Source: ZC4RG35 sp036375695
GTDB lineage: Bacteria > Actinomycetota > Acidimicrobiia > Spongiisociales > ZC4RG35
Direction: 5' to 3'
NCBI GenBank assembly: GCA_036375695.1
Contig: DASVBU010000003.1
Coordinates: 1-50,629 of the forward strand
Length of the DNA: 50,629 nucleotides
Below the pieces are notes generated by a model, which saw only the letters and a program-made list of their open reading frames with translations, was not told where the DNA came from and searched no databases. Every line of letters starts with the position of its first letter. Positions within the stretch are counted from its first letter, which is position 1. Both the position numbers and the translations under genes were made by a program. Of the stretch, positions 19,143 to 26,793 are shown one piece after another.

Positions 19143-20687
19143 CTACTCCCACTCGATGGTGGCGGGTGGCTTGGACGAGATGTCGTAGGCGACCCGGTTG
19201 ATCCCCGGCACCTCGTTGATGATGCGGGACGACATTCGCTCCAGCAGTTCGTAGGGCAGACGCGCCCAGTCGGCTGTCATGGCGTCCTCGGAGGTGACCG
19301 CCCGAATGATCAGCGGGTAGGCGTAGGTGCGCCCATCGCCCTGGACGCCGACCGTCCTCACCGCCGGGAGCACGCCGAAGGCCTGCCAGATGTCCCGGTA
19401 CAGGCCGGCCCGCCGGATCTCTTCGCCGATTATGGCGTCGGCGGCGCGCAGGACGTCGAGCCGCTCGCCGGTCACCTCGCCGATGATCCGGACCGCCAGA
19501 CCGGGGCCCGGGAAGGGCTGACGCCACACGATCTCCTCGGGCAGACCCAGTTCCTCCCCGATCGCCCGCACTTCGTCCTTGAAGAGGTCACGGAGCGGCT
19601 CGACCAACTCGAACTCCATGTCGTCGGGGAGACCGCCGACGTTGTGATGCGTCTTGATGGTCGCCGCCGTCGCCGAGCCCGACTCGATGACGTCGGGATA
19701 GAGCGTCCCCTGGACGAGGAAGCGGGCCTCGCCGACCCCGGCCGCCGCCTCCTCGAACACCCGGATGAACGTCTCCCCGATGATCTTCCGCTTCCGTTCC
19801 GGCTCGGTGACCCCCGACAGCTGCTCCAGGAAGCGGTCGGCGGCCTTGACGTGGACCAGGTCGACGTCGAAATGGGACCGAAAGGTCTCCTCGACCTGCT
19901 CCGCCTCGCCCGCCCGGAGAAGGCCATGGTCGACGAATATGCACGTCAGCTGGTCGCCGACCGCCTTGGCGACGAGGGCGGCGGCCACGGCCGAGTCGAC
20001 CCCGCCCGAGAGCCCACAGATCACGCGGGCGCCCCCGACCTGACGCCGGATCGCCTCCACCTGGGACTCGATGATCGACAGCGAGGTCCAGGACGGGGCC
20101 AGACCGCAGACCTCGTAGAGGAAAGCCTTGAGCATCTCGGGGCCGCGCGGCGTGTGCGCCACCTCGGGATGGAACTGCACGCCGTAGATCCCGCGATCGG
20201 GGGCCTCCATGGCGCCGACCCGGGCGCCCGGGCTGCTGCCGACCACCCGGAAGCCGGGGGGCGGCTCCACGACCTGGTCGCCGTGGGACATCCACACCTG
20301 CTGCTCGGCGGGGAGACCCTTCATCAGGATGGAGTCTCCGGTGACCTCGAACCCGGTCTTCCCGTACTCCCCCTCGCCGGTACGGGCCACCTCTCCCCCG
20401 AGCAGGTCGGCGATCAACTGGTGGCCGTAACAGATGCCGAGCACCGGCACCCCGAGGTCGAGGATCGCCGGGTCGGGCCGGTAGGCGTCGTCGGCGTACA
20501 CCGACGCCGGGCCGCCGGAGAGGATGATCCCCTTGGGCTGCATCTCCCGGAGGCGGTCGGCGGTGACGTCCCAGGGCACGATCTCGGAGCGCACGTGCGC
20601 CTCCCGGACCCGCCGGGCGATCAGTTGGGCGTACTGCGCCCCGAAGTCGACGACGAGGACGGTGGGCTCGCGCTCGGGAGCGCTCAC
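19143..20687 (-). CDS. guaA: GMP synthase (glutamine-hydrolysing)
   Basis: GuaA converts XMP to GMP using ATP and glutamine. The 514 residues carry a class I glutamine amidotransferase domain (Cys86 in LGICYGHQL; His173 and Glu175 in QFHPEVAHT) and an ATP pyrophosphatase domain with the PP-loop SGGVDS (227-232). The C-terminal dimerisation domain ends SSKPPATIEWE, the usual family end. The GTG start at 20687 overlaps the guaB3 stop as GTGA, so the two guanine nucleotide genes are coupled. Confidence 0.97.
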   Translation of the reverse strand: MSAPEREPTVLVVDFGAQYAQLIARRVREAHVRSEIVPWDVTADRLREMQPKGIILSGGPASVYADDAYRPDPAILDLGVPVLGICYGHQLIADLLGGEVARTGEGEYGKTGFEVTGDSILMKGLPAEQQVWMSHGDQVVEPPPGFRVVGSSPGARVGAMEAPDRGIYGVQFHPEVAHTPRGPEMLKAFLYEVCGLAPSWTSLSIIESQVEAIRRQVGGARVICGLSGGVDSAVAAALVAKAVGDQLTCIFVDHGLLRAGEAEQVEETFRSHFDVDLVHVKAADRFLEQLSGVTEPERKRKIIGETFIRVFEEAAAGVGEARFLVQGTLYPDVIESGSATAATIKTHHNVGGLPDDMEFELVEPLRDLFKDEVRAIGEELGLPEEIVWRQPFPGPGLAVRIIGEVTGERLDVLRAADAIIGEEIRRAGLYRDIWQAFGVLPAVRTVGVQGDGRTYAYPLIIRAVTSEDAMTADWARLPYELLERMSSRIINEVPGINRVAYDISSKPPATIEWE

Positions 20688-21841
20688 CCCATCCCGACCT
20701 TCTGGGAGCGCTGCAACGACTTGCCCTCGGTCTGCAGCGCCGGGGCGATCATGACCTCGGCCTTTTGGAACTCCTTGACGTCGGAGTAACCGGTGGTGGC
20801 CATCGAGACCCGCAGCGCCCCGAACAGATTGCGCCGGCCGTCGTTCTCGTGGGCCGGGCCGACCAGGATCTCCCTGAAGGTCCCCAGGTTGCCGACCTTG
20901 ACGCGGGCGCCGCGGGGAAGCGTGGGATGGAACGTTGCCATCCCCCAGTGATGGCCCCGGCCCGGCGCCTCGGTTGCGGAGGCGAGCGGCGATCCGATCA
21001 TCACGGCATCGGCGCCGCAGGCGATCGCCTTGGCGACGTCGCCACCGGTGCGCATCCCGCCATCGGCGATGACGTGTACGTAGCGGCCGGTCTCGTCGAG
21101 GTATCGCATCCGGGCACCCGCGGCATCGGCGACCGCCGTCGCCTGGGGCACCCCCACCCCGAGGACGCCACGCGTGGTGCAGGCCGCGCCCGGGCCGACG
21201 CCGACCAGCACGCCGACGGCGCCCGTGCGCATCAGATGCAGGGCGGTGGAGTAGCTGGCACAGCCGCCGACGATCACCGGCACCTCACAGGCCGCGATGT
21301 ACTCCTTGAGGTTGAGCGGCTCCTCCTTGGAGGAGACGTGCTCGGCGGAGACCACGGTGCCCTGGATGACCAGGATGTCGAGACCCGCCTCCAGGGCGAA
21401 CGGCGCCCACTCCCGGACCCGCTGCGGGGTGAGGCTGGCCGCGGTGACGATGCCGGCCGCCTTCATCTCCTCGACCCGCTGCCCGATCAGCTCCGGCTTG
21501 ACCGGCTCCAGGTAGATCTCCTGCATCCGCCGGGTCGCCTTCTCGTCGGGGAGCTCCGCTATCTCCTCGAAGTGGATGGTGGGGTCCTCGTACCTGGTCC
21601 AGAGACCTTCGAGGTTGAGGACGCCGAGACCACCCAGCTTGCCGATCTCTATGGCCGTTGCCGGGCTGATCGCCGAGTCCATGGCCGATCCCATCATCGG
21701 GAGGTCGAAGCGGAAGGCGTCGAGCTGCCAGGAGATGTCGACGTCGTCGGGGTCTCGTGTCCGTCGCGAGGGGACGATGGCTATGTCGTCGAATCCGTAT
21801 GCCTGTCGGCCGGACTTGCCGATGCCGATGTCGATCTCCAT
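20684..21841 (-). CDS. guaB3: GuaB3 family IMP dehydrogenase-related protein
   Basis: This 385-residue TIM-barrel protein belongs to the IMP dehydrogenase/GMP reductase superfamily and lacks CBS domains. The catalytic loop Cys221 is in GPGAACTTRGVLG, and FDLPMMGSAMDSAISP and the phosphate loop VIADGGMRTGGDVAKAIACGADAVMIGSPLA are typical. The length and the N-terminus (MEIDIGIGKSGRQAYGFDDI) match GuaB3 of actinobacteria and cyanobacteria, not full GuaB. It probably oxidises IMP to XMP, the substrate of the next gene, guaA. The ATG at 21841 is the sensible start; the open frame upstream is a shadow of the divergent archease gene. Confidence 0.92.
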   Translation of the reverse strand: MEIDIGIGKSGRQAYGFDDIAIVPSRRTRDPDDVDISWQLDAFRFDLPMMGSAMDSAISPATAIEIGKLGGLGVLNLEGLWTRYEDPTIHFEEIAELPDEKATRRMQEIYLEPVKPELIGQRVEEMKAAGIVTAASLTPQRVREWAPFALEAGLDILVIQGTVVSAEHVSSKEEPLNLKEYIAACEVPVIVGGCASYSTALHLMRTGAVGVLVGVGPGAACTTRGVLGVGVPQATAVADAAGARMRYLDETGRYVHVIADGGMRTGGDVAKAIACGADAVMIGSPLASATEAPGRGHHWGMATFHPTLPRGARVKVGNLGTFREILVGPAHENDGRRNLFGALRVSMATTGYSDVKEFQKAEVMIAPALQTEGKSLQRSQKVGMG

Positions 21842-21911
21842 GGAGGCCCTTCTACCAGCGCGAGACCCGATCGTAACAGCGGTGACCCGCGCTGAAATAG
21901 GCTTGCCCGCG

Positions 21912-22322
21912 ATGCCGTACCAGGTCCTCTCCCACACGGCCGACAGCGGGATCGAGGCGTCCGCGGGCACGCTCGCCGACCTGATCGCCGAAATGGCGAC
22001 CGGCATGTTCGACCTCATGGCTCCGTCCACACCCGGTGATGAGGGCGTGCCAGTCGAGATCGAGCTGCAGGCGAGCACCATCGAGGACCTGGTGGTCGAC
22101 GTGTTGTCCGAATTGCTGTACGAGTCGGAGGCCGGGGACCTGATACTCACCGACTTCAGGGTGACCATGCCGGACACCAATCACGCCCGGGTCACGGCCC
22201 GTGGCGTCGCCATGTCCAAGACGGAGATGTCGGGGCCACCGATCAAGGCGGTCACCTACCACGACCTGGTCGTCGAGGAACGGCCCGACGGCTGGTTCGG
22301 GCGCGTCTACTTCGACGTGTGA
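21912..22322 (+). CDS. Archease (RtcB activator)
   Basis: This 136-residue archease helps RtcB load GMP and turn over. The N-terminus YQVLSHTADSGIEA, the middle STIEDLVVDVLSELLYESE and the end IKAVTYHDLVVEE.PDGWFGRVYFDV are family signatures; the metal-binding Asp and His residues of SHTADSGIEA and AVTYHDL are present. The start ATG at 21912 is the one matching the family N-terminus. It sits 46 bases upstream of rtcB on the same strand and is divergent from guaB3 with 70 bases between starts. Confidence 0.94.
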   Translation: MPYQVLSHTADSGIEASAGTLADLIAEMATGMFDLMAPSTPGDEGVPVEIELQASTIEDLVVDVLSELLYESEAGDLILTDFRVTMPDTNHARVTARGVAMSKTEMSGPPIKAVTYHDLVVEERPDGWFGRVYFDV

Positions 22323-22368
22323 CCAAAGCCCCTCCGAACATCTCCGCGGCATTGGCAGACTTCAGGGC

Positions 22369-23790
22369 ATGGATCTGAAGAGGGTCTCCGACGTCGTCTG
22401 GGAGGTTCCGCAGACCGGCGGCATGCGGGTGCCAGGCCGCATCTTCGCCGATGACGCCCTAATGGAGGTGGTGCTCGAAGACCGCTCCGTCGAGCAGGTG
22501 GCCAACGTCGCCCACCTCCCCGGCATCGTCGAGGCCTCGTTCGCCATGCCCGACATCCACTGGGGTTATGGCTTCCCCATCGGGGGCGTTGCGGCCATGC
22601 GTGTGTCCGACGGGGTCGTCTCGCCCGGTGGTGTCGGCTTCGACATCTGCTGCGGCGTCCGTCTCCTCGCCTCCGGCTTCACAGAGACCGACTTCGAAGC
22701 CCATCGTGACGCAGTGATGGCAGAGCTGGACGCCCGCATACCCCGCGGGCCCGGAAAGGGGTCCATCGCCCCGGCGAGCATGGTCGACGAGGTGCTGGCC
22801 GAGGGAGCCGCGGCGGCGGTGCGGCACGGCTATGGCTGGCCCGACGACCTGGAACGCTGCGAGGAACGCGGCACATCGGCCGGAGCCAAGCCGGAGCTGA
22901 TCAGCGACAAGGCGATCACCCGGGGCCGCGGTCAGATCGGGTCCCTCGGGGCCGGCAACCACTTCCTCGAGGTCCAGGTGGTCGATCGAGTCGTCGACGA
23001 GGCAGCAGCCGCGGCTTTCGGTCTGGCCGAGGCCATGGTGGTGGTGATGATCCACTGTGGCTCACGGGGGCTCGGCCACCAGACCTGCACCGACCATCTC
23101 CGTCTCATGGGCGAGGCCATGCGGCGTCACGGCATCTCGGTCCCCGATCGGCAGCTCGCCTGCGTGCCGATCAGGTCGGACGAGGGGGCGGCATATATCG
23201 GGGCCATGGCCGCATCATCCAACTTCGCCTGGGCCAACAGGCACATCCTGGCCCATGAGGCCCGGCAGGCGTTCGCCCATGCGTTCGGTGTCGGCGACAC
23301 CGAGACGGGGATGCGTCTCGTGTTCGACGTCGCCCACAATCTCGCCAAGACGGAGATCCACGACGTCGACGGGGTCCCCACCGAGGTGTGCGTCCATCGC
23401 AAGGGCGCCACTCGCGCCTTTGGCCCCGGTCATCCCGACCTCCCCGACGACCTGAGGCGATGGGGCCAGCCGGTGCTCGTGCCCGGGTCGATGGGAACCG
23501 CCTCCTGGGTCCTTCGGGGCATGGAGGGCAACCCGGCCTTCGCCTCGGCAGCCCACGGGGCCGGTCGTCTCATGAGCCGGAAGAAGGCAGGCCGGCAGAC
23601 CCCGGGACGCACGGTGCGGGCAGACCTGGAGCAAGCCGGGATCTCGGTGAGGCCCCTTTCCGTCCGGCTCCTCTCCGAGGAAGCGCCATACGCCTACAAG
23701 GACGTCGACGTCGTGGCCGACGTCTGCGAGAAGGCGGGTCTGGCGGCGAAGGTGGCACGTCTCCGGCCCCTGGGCGTGGTCAAGGGCTGA
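22369..23790 (+). CDS. rtcB: RNA-splicing ligase RtcB
   Basis: RtcB joins RNA 2',3'-cyclic phosphate (or 3'-phosphate) ends to 5'-OH ends with GTP and Mn2+. At 473 residues it is full length. Metal ligands are visible in GGVGFDICCGVR (Asp92, Cys95), GNHFLE, IHCGSRGLGHQ and DVAHNLAK. The guanylylated His is in AAHGAGRLMSRKKA. The motif usually read DINCG is DICCG here; the ligand positions are kept. The archease gene just upstream supports a working repair pair. No RtcR-type regulator is nearby. Confidence 0.95.
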   Translation: MDLKRVSDVVWEVPQTGGMRVPGRIFADDALMEVVLEDRSVEQVANVAHLPGIVEASFAMPDIHWGYGFPIGGVAAMRVSDGVVSPGGVGFDICCGVRLLASGFTETDFEAHRDAVMAELDARIPRGPGKGSIAPASMVDEVLAEGAAAAVRHGYGWPDDLERCEERGTSAGAKPELISDKAITRGRGQIGSLGAGNHFLEVQVVDRVVDEAAAAAFGLAEAMVVVMIHCGSRGLGHQTCTDHLRLMGEAMRRHGISVPDRQLACVPIRSDEGAAYIGAMAASSNFAWANRHILAHEARQAFAHAFGVGDTETGMRLVFDVAHNLAKTEIHDVDGVPTEVCVHRKGATRAFGPGHPDLPDDLRRWGQPVLVPGSMGTASWVLRGMEGNPAFASAAHGAGRLMSRKKAGRQTPGRTVRADLEQAGISVRPLSVRLLSEEAPYAYKDVDVVADVCEKAGLAAKVARLRPLGVVKG

Positions 23791-23831
23791 GACGCGGGGG
23801 AACCAGCCGAGGGCATCTAGGCTCCCGATCG

Positions 23832-24554
23832 GTGCGGCGATCCTGGACCCTTCTCGACTTCATCCTGATCTGGCTCGCGGGCGCCGGCATGTCCCTTTGG
23901 GCGGCGGCCGTGGCCAACAGCCTCGACCTGGCGCTGGACGTCTCGGTGCTCCTCACACTCGCCGGTCAGTTCCTCGGAAGCCTGATCGTCTTCGCCGTCA
24001 TCTATCTCCGCCGGCGCCAGGAGGATCCACTGAGGTTCGGGCTGACCCCGGGCGACATCAAATACGCCCTGCTGGGGATCGGGCTTCAGATCGTGGCCAA
24101 CATCCTGATGCGCCCGATCGCGGAGTTGGTCTACCCCGATGACGCGGGCCCGCCACAGGAGATCGCCGACATCATCGGGAATGCGGATTTCGGCGACACG
24201 ACGAGGGTGGCGCTGTTCGTGTCGGCGGCGCTCCTCGCACCCTTCGTCGAGGAGCTCCTCTATCGGGGGGTCCTGTTCAAGGCGATGCGACCACGTGGGC
24301 CCTGGGTGGCGATCCTGACCACGGCCTTCGTGTTCGCCGGGGTCCACGTCACCGGGCTCGACCCCGAGAACATGGCAGGGTCGGCCGCGATCGCCCTCCC
24401 ACCTCTCTTCGCCCTGGCCATCCTGCTGGGATGGGTCACCGAGCGAACGGGGAGGCTCGGACCTGCGTTCTTCATCCACTCCGGGTGGAATTTCATTGCC
24501 GGCATAATCCTGCTGATCCCGCCCGAGCTGATCGAGGACCTCGCCGGGGGTTGA
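23832..24554 (+). CDS. CPBP family intramembrane glutamic endopeptidase
   Basis: This 240-residue protein with about seven membrane helices has the CPBP (Abi/Rce1-like) catalytic motifs: EELLYRGVLF (Glu140, Glu141, Arg145), FAGVHVTG (His172) and FFIHSGWNF (His216, Asn220). Relatives cleave membrane or prenylated proteins; the substrate here is unknown. I chose GTG at 23832 (VRRSWTLLDFILIW), since the open frame upstream is a shadow of rtcB. It lies 41 bases after rtcB on the same strand and converges on trpS. Confidence 0.9.
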   Translation: MRRSWTLLDFILIWLAGAGMSLWAAAVANSLDLALDVSVLLTLAGQFLGSLIVFAVIYLRRRQEDPLRFGLTPGDIKYALLGIGLQIVANILMRPIAELVYPDDAGPPQEIADIIGNADFGDTTRVALFVSAALLAPFVEELLYRGVLFKAMRPRGPWVAILTTAFVFAGVHVTGLDPENMAGSAAIALPPLFALAILLGWVTERTGRLGPAFFIHSGWNFIAGIILLIPPELIEDLAGG

Positions 24555-24580
24555 GGGCCCTCGCCTGACCTTCGGGTTCC

Positions 24581-25561
24581 TCAGTCCAGGCCGACGGCCT
24601 CGCGGACGAGACGCATGGTCTCCGATGCCATGTCGCGCGCCTTCTCGGCGGAAGCCTCCATCACCCTGTGCACCTCATCGTCGGAGAGAGCCGAGTAGGC
24701 CTCCTGGAGCGGCCGCAGCCCCTCGATGACCGCGTCAGCCACGGCGCTCTTGAACACCCCGTAGCCGGAGTCGCGGTACTCGGCGACCAACTCGTCGATG
24801 GATCGGCCGTCGAATGCGGAGAAGATCTCGAGCAGGTTGGAGATCCCTGGCTTTTGTTCGGGCTCGTATGCCACCTCGGCCCCGGCATCGGTGACCGCCG
24901 AGCGGATCTTGGAGGCGATCTCGTCGGGCGTGTCGGTGAGGTGGACCCGGGACCTCGGGCTCGGGTCGCTCTTCGACATCTTGGACGTCGGGTCGGTGAG
25001 CGACATGATGCGCGCCCCGACCTCGGGCACGATGGCCTCCGGCACCGGGAACAACTCCCCGAAGCGGTGATTGAATCGCTCGGCGAGGTCGCGGGTGAGC
25101 TCGAGATGCTGGGTCTGGTCCTCGCCGACCGGGACGGCATGGACCCTGTGGACGAGGATGTCGGCAGCCATGAGGACCGGGTAGGCGAACAGCCCTAAGT
25201 TCTGGCCCGACTTGTCCGACTTCTCCTTGTACTGCGTCATCCGCTCCAGTTGGCCCATGCTGGTGATGGTGCCCAGGATCCAGGACAGCTCGGCGTGGTG
25301 GGGAACGTCGCTCTGGTTGTAGAGGAGCGACCGTTCCGGGTCGATTCCCATGGCCAGCAGCATCTTGGCCACGTTGATCTTCCCCGCCCGGAGGTCCTTG
25401 GGGTCATACGGAACGGTCATGGCGTGGAGATCGACCACGCAGTAGATCGTCTCGTACTCCTCCTGGAGCGTGACGTAGTTCCGTCCGGCTCCGATGTAGT
25501 TGCCGATGTGGATGTTGCCGGTGGGTTGGATCCCCGAGAACACCCGCTTTCTGTCTGTCAT
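24581..25561 (-). CDS. trpS: Tryptophan-tRNA ligase
   Basis: TrpRS charges tRNA-Trp. The 326-residue class I synthetase has the HIGH-type motif in GIQPTGNIHIGNYIGA and the KMSKS motif in SKMSKSDPSP. VVDLHAMT, GEDQTQHLELTRDLAERFN and the C-terminal ASEKARDMASETMRLVREAVGLD fit the family. The ATG at 25561 has GAGGA 5 bases upstream. The 124 bases between this start and the LCP gene hold a leader peptide with tandem Trp codons and a terminator hairpin, so expression is probably set by the charged tRNA-Trp level. Confidence 0.97.
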   Translation of the reverse strand: MTDRKRVFSGIQPTGNIHIGNYIGAGRNYVTLQEEYETIYCVVDLHAMTVPYDPKDLRAGKINVAKMLLAMGIDPERSLLYNQSDVPHHAELSWILGTITSMGQLERMTQYKEKSDKSGQNLGLFAYPVLMAADILVHRVHAVPVGEDQTQHLELTRDLAERFNHRFGELFPVPEAIVPEVGARIMSLTDPTSKMSKSDPSPRSRVHLTDTPDEIASKIRSAVTDAGAEVAYEPEQKPGISNLLEIFSAFDGRSIDELVAEYRDSGYGVFKSAVADAVIEGLRPLQEAYSALSDDEVHRVMEASAEKARDMASETMRLVREAVGLD

Positions 25562-25570
25562 CTCTTCCTC

Positions 25571-25603
25571 ACAAAACGAAGCCGCCGGTCTCCTGCCGGC
25601 GGC
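25571..25603 (-). terminator. Attenuator terminator upstream of trpS
   Basis: Read on the minus strand, GCCGCCGG-CAGGAGA-CCGGCGGC (25603 to 25581) is a perfect 8-bp GC-only stem, followed directly by the T-rich run TTCGTTTTGT (25580 to 25571). It ends 9 bases before the trpS start. A competing partner, GCGGCC, lies just after the leader peptide stop (near 25630) and can pair with the left arm GCCGC, giving an antiterminator. Terminator and antiterminator are inferred by eye, without folding energies. Confidence 0.75.
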
Positions 25604-25634
25604 GACACTGGGACACGTTGCAGCGGCCGCTCGG

Positions 25635-25673
25635 TCAGCAGCGCCACCACTCCCGGGTCCGCTCGAATCTCAT
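25635..25673 (-). CDS. Trp-rich leader peptide of the trpS attenuator
   Basis: This 12-codon ORF encodes MRFERTREWWRC followed by TGA. Two adjacent TGG codons (25649 to 25644) sit two codons before the last one, 40-60 bases upstream of the terminator hairpin. This is the arrangement of trp leader peptides that make a ribosome stall when Trp-tRNA is scarce. A second in-frame ATG at 25685 would add MRAI and lies 1 base beyond the LCP stop, so coupling to the LCP gene is possible. AGGATGAG upstream of 25673 may be its ribosome site. Confidence 0.78.
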   Translation of the reverse strand: MRFERTREWWRC

Positions 25674-25686
25674 GATGGCTCTCATC

Positions 25687-26736
25687 CTAGCCGGGCGACG
25701 GCGTGCCGGACATGGTCTGCCGATGCGTGTCGATGAACGTCGCCACGATCTCGGCGATGTCGTCGGTGGCCACCAGGACCGAGGCGCCGTTGTCCGCCGT
25801 CGCCGAGCGAACCGGGATGGTGAGCTCTTCGACGTTGCCGGCGCTGATCCCCCTCATCGCCCAGGCGAGCCCGACGGCGTCGGTGAAGCTCAGCCTCGAG
25901 TCGACGGTGACAAAGGGCGCCAGGGTACGGGCCCGGGAGGCGAGTTGCTGAGGGCTGGAGAAGTCGGACAGGCGGGACATCATGTCGATGACGAATTGCC
26001 GCTGCCTCTCGTTCCGGGCGAGGTCGCTGACACCGGCCATCGTCCGCCAGCCGTCCTCGGTGAGCTCCTGGGTGTGACGCGAGCGGAGCCACGCCAGTGT
26101 CTGACCGCCATCGGCCATCGTGCAGCCGGCCGGCAGGTCGAGACCGGAACGGGTGTCACGCACCGGGCGGTCGACGCAGATCTCGTAACCGCCGAGGCCG
26201 TCCACCAGCTCCTGGAACCCCGCCATGTCCACCATGGCGTAATGGTCGACCCTCTCACCGATCAGCTCCTCCACCGCCAGCGTGAGGAGGGTCGGGCCGT
26301 TGATCCCGGACGGGCACCCCGCCAGCAAGGAGTTGACCCTGGTCTGTGACTCCCGGCAGGGGTCGTCGACGAGCAGGTCGCGGGGCACGGACAGGAGAGC
26401 GGCGCCCCCCTGAACCCGGATCAGGACCATCACCACGTCGGCGCGTTGACCTTCGAAGTCGCCGAACCCGTCGAGGCTGTCGAGATCTTCGCGCGAGTCC
26501 GACCCGACCAGCAGGTAGATGCTCACGCCCTCGGTCTCCGGGGGCAGAGGAAACTCCTCTTCCGGCTCTTCCTCGTTGGCTTCGGGCGGCGGCGCTGCCG
26601 GCGTCGGACGATCGATGTCGACGCGGTTCACGTCGTTCCAGGCCTGGTAGGCCAGGGCGGTGATCGTTCCGATCAGCAGGACCAACACGGCTCCCGAAGC
26701 CACGAGCATGCGCTTCTTACGCTTGGAGGTACTCAT
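25687..26736 (-). CDS. LytR-CpsA-Psr (LCP) family protein
   Basis: LCP proteins move undecaprenyl-linked polymers onto the cell wall at the outer face of the membrane. The 349 residues have a basic N-terminus and one membrane helix (MLVASGAVLVLLIGTITALAYQAW), then a Pro/Glu-rich linker (~45-70) and the LCP domain. YLLVGSDSRE, RADVVMVLIRV, ALLSVPRDLLV and NERQRQFVIDMM are typical, with the conserved Asp and Arg residues in place. I chose the ATG at 26736 (MSTSKRKKR) over a TTG five codons upstream. Its stop is directly followed by the trpS leader peptide. Confidence 0.9.
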   Translation of the reverse strand: MSTSKRKKRMLVASGAVLVLLIGTITALAYQAWNDVNRVDIDRPTPAAPPPEANEEEPEEEFPLPPETEGVSIYLLVGSDSREDLDSLDGFGDFEGQRADVVMVLIRVQGGAALLSVPRDLLVDDPCRESQTRVNSLLAGCPSGINGPTLLTLAVEELIGERVDHYAMVDMAGFQELVDGLGGYEICVDRPVRDTRSGLDLPAGCTMADGGQTLAWLRSRHTQELTEDGWRTMAGVSDLARNERQRQFVIDMMSRLSDFSSPQQLASRARTLAPFVTVDSRLSFTDAVGLAWAMRGISAGNVEELTIPVRSATADNGASVLVATDDIAEIVATFIDTHRQTMSGTPSPG

Positions 26737-26793
26737 GGCTCCGATGCTCAAAGCGAGTCTATGAGGACTTGCGAGTAAGAGGGTCAGGCAGGG

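Noticed and set aside
25562..25686. A T-box riboswitch upstream of trpS
   Set aside because: The TGGNACCGCG-type T-box core and a stem I are not present, while a leader ORF with two Trp codons explains the hairpins better.
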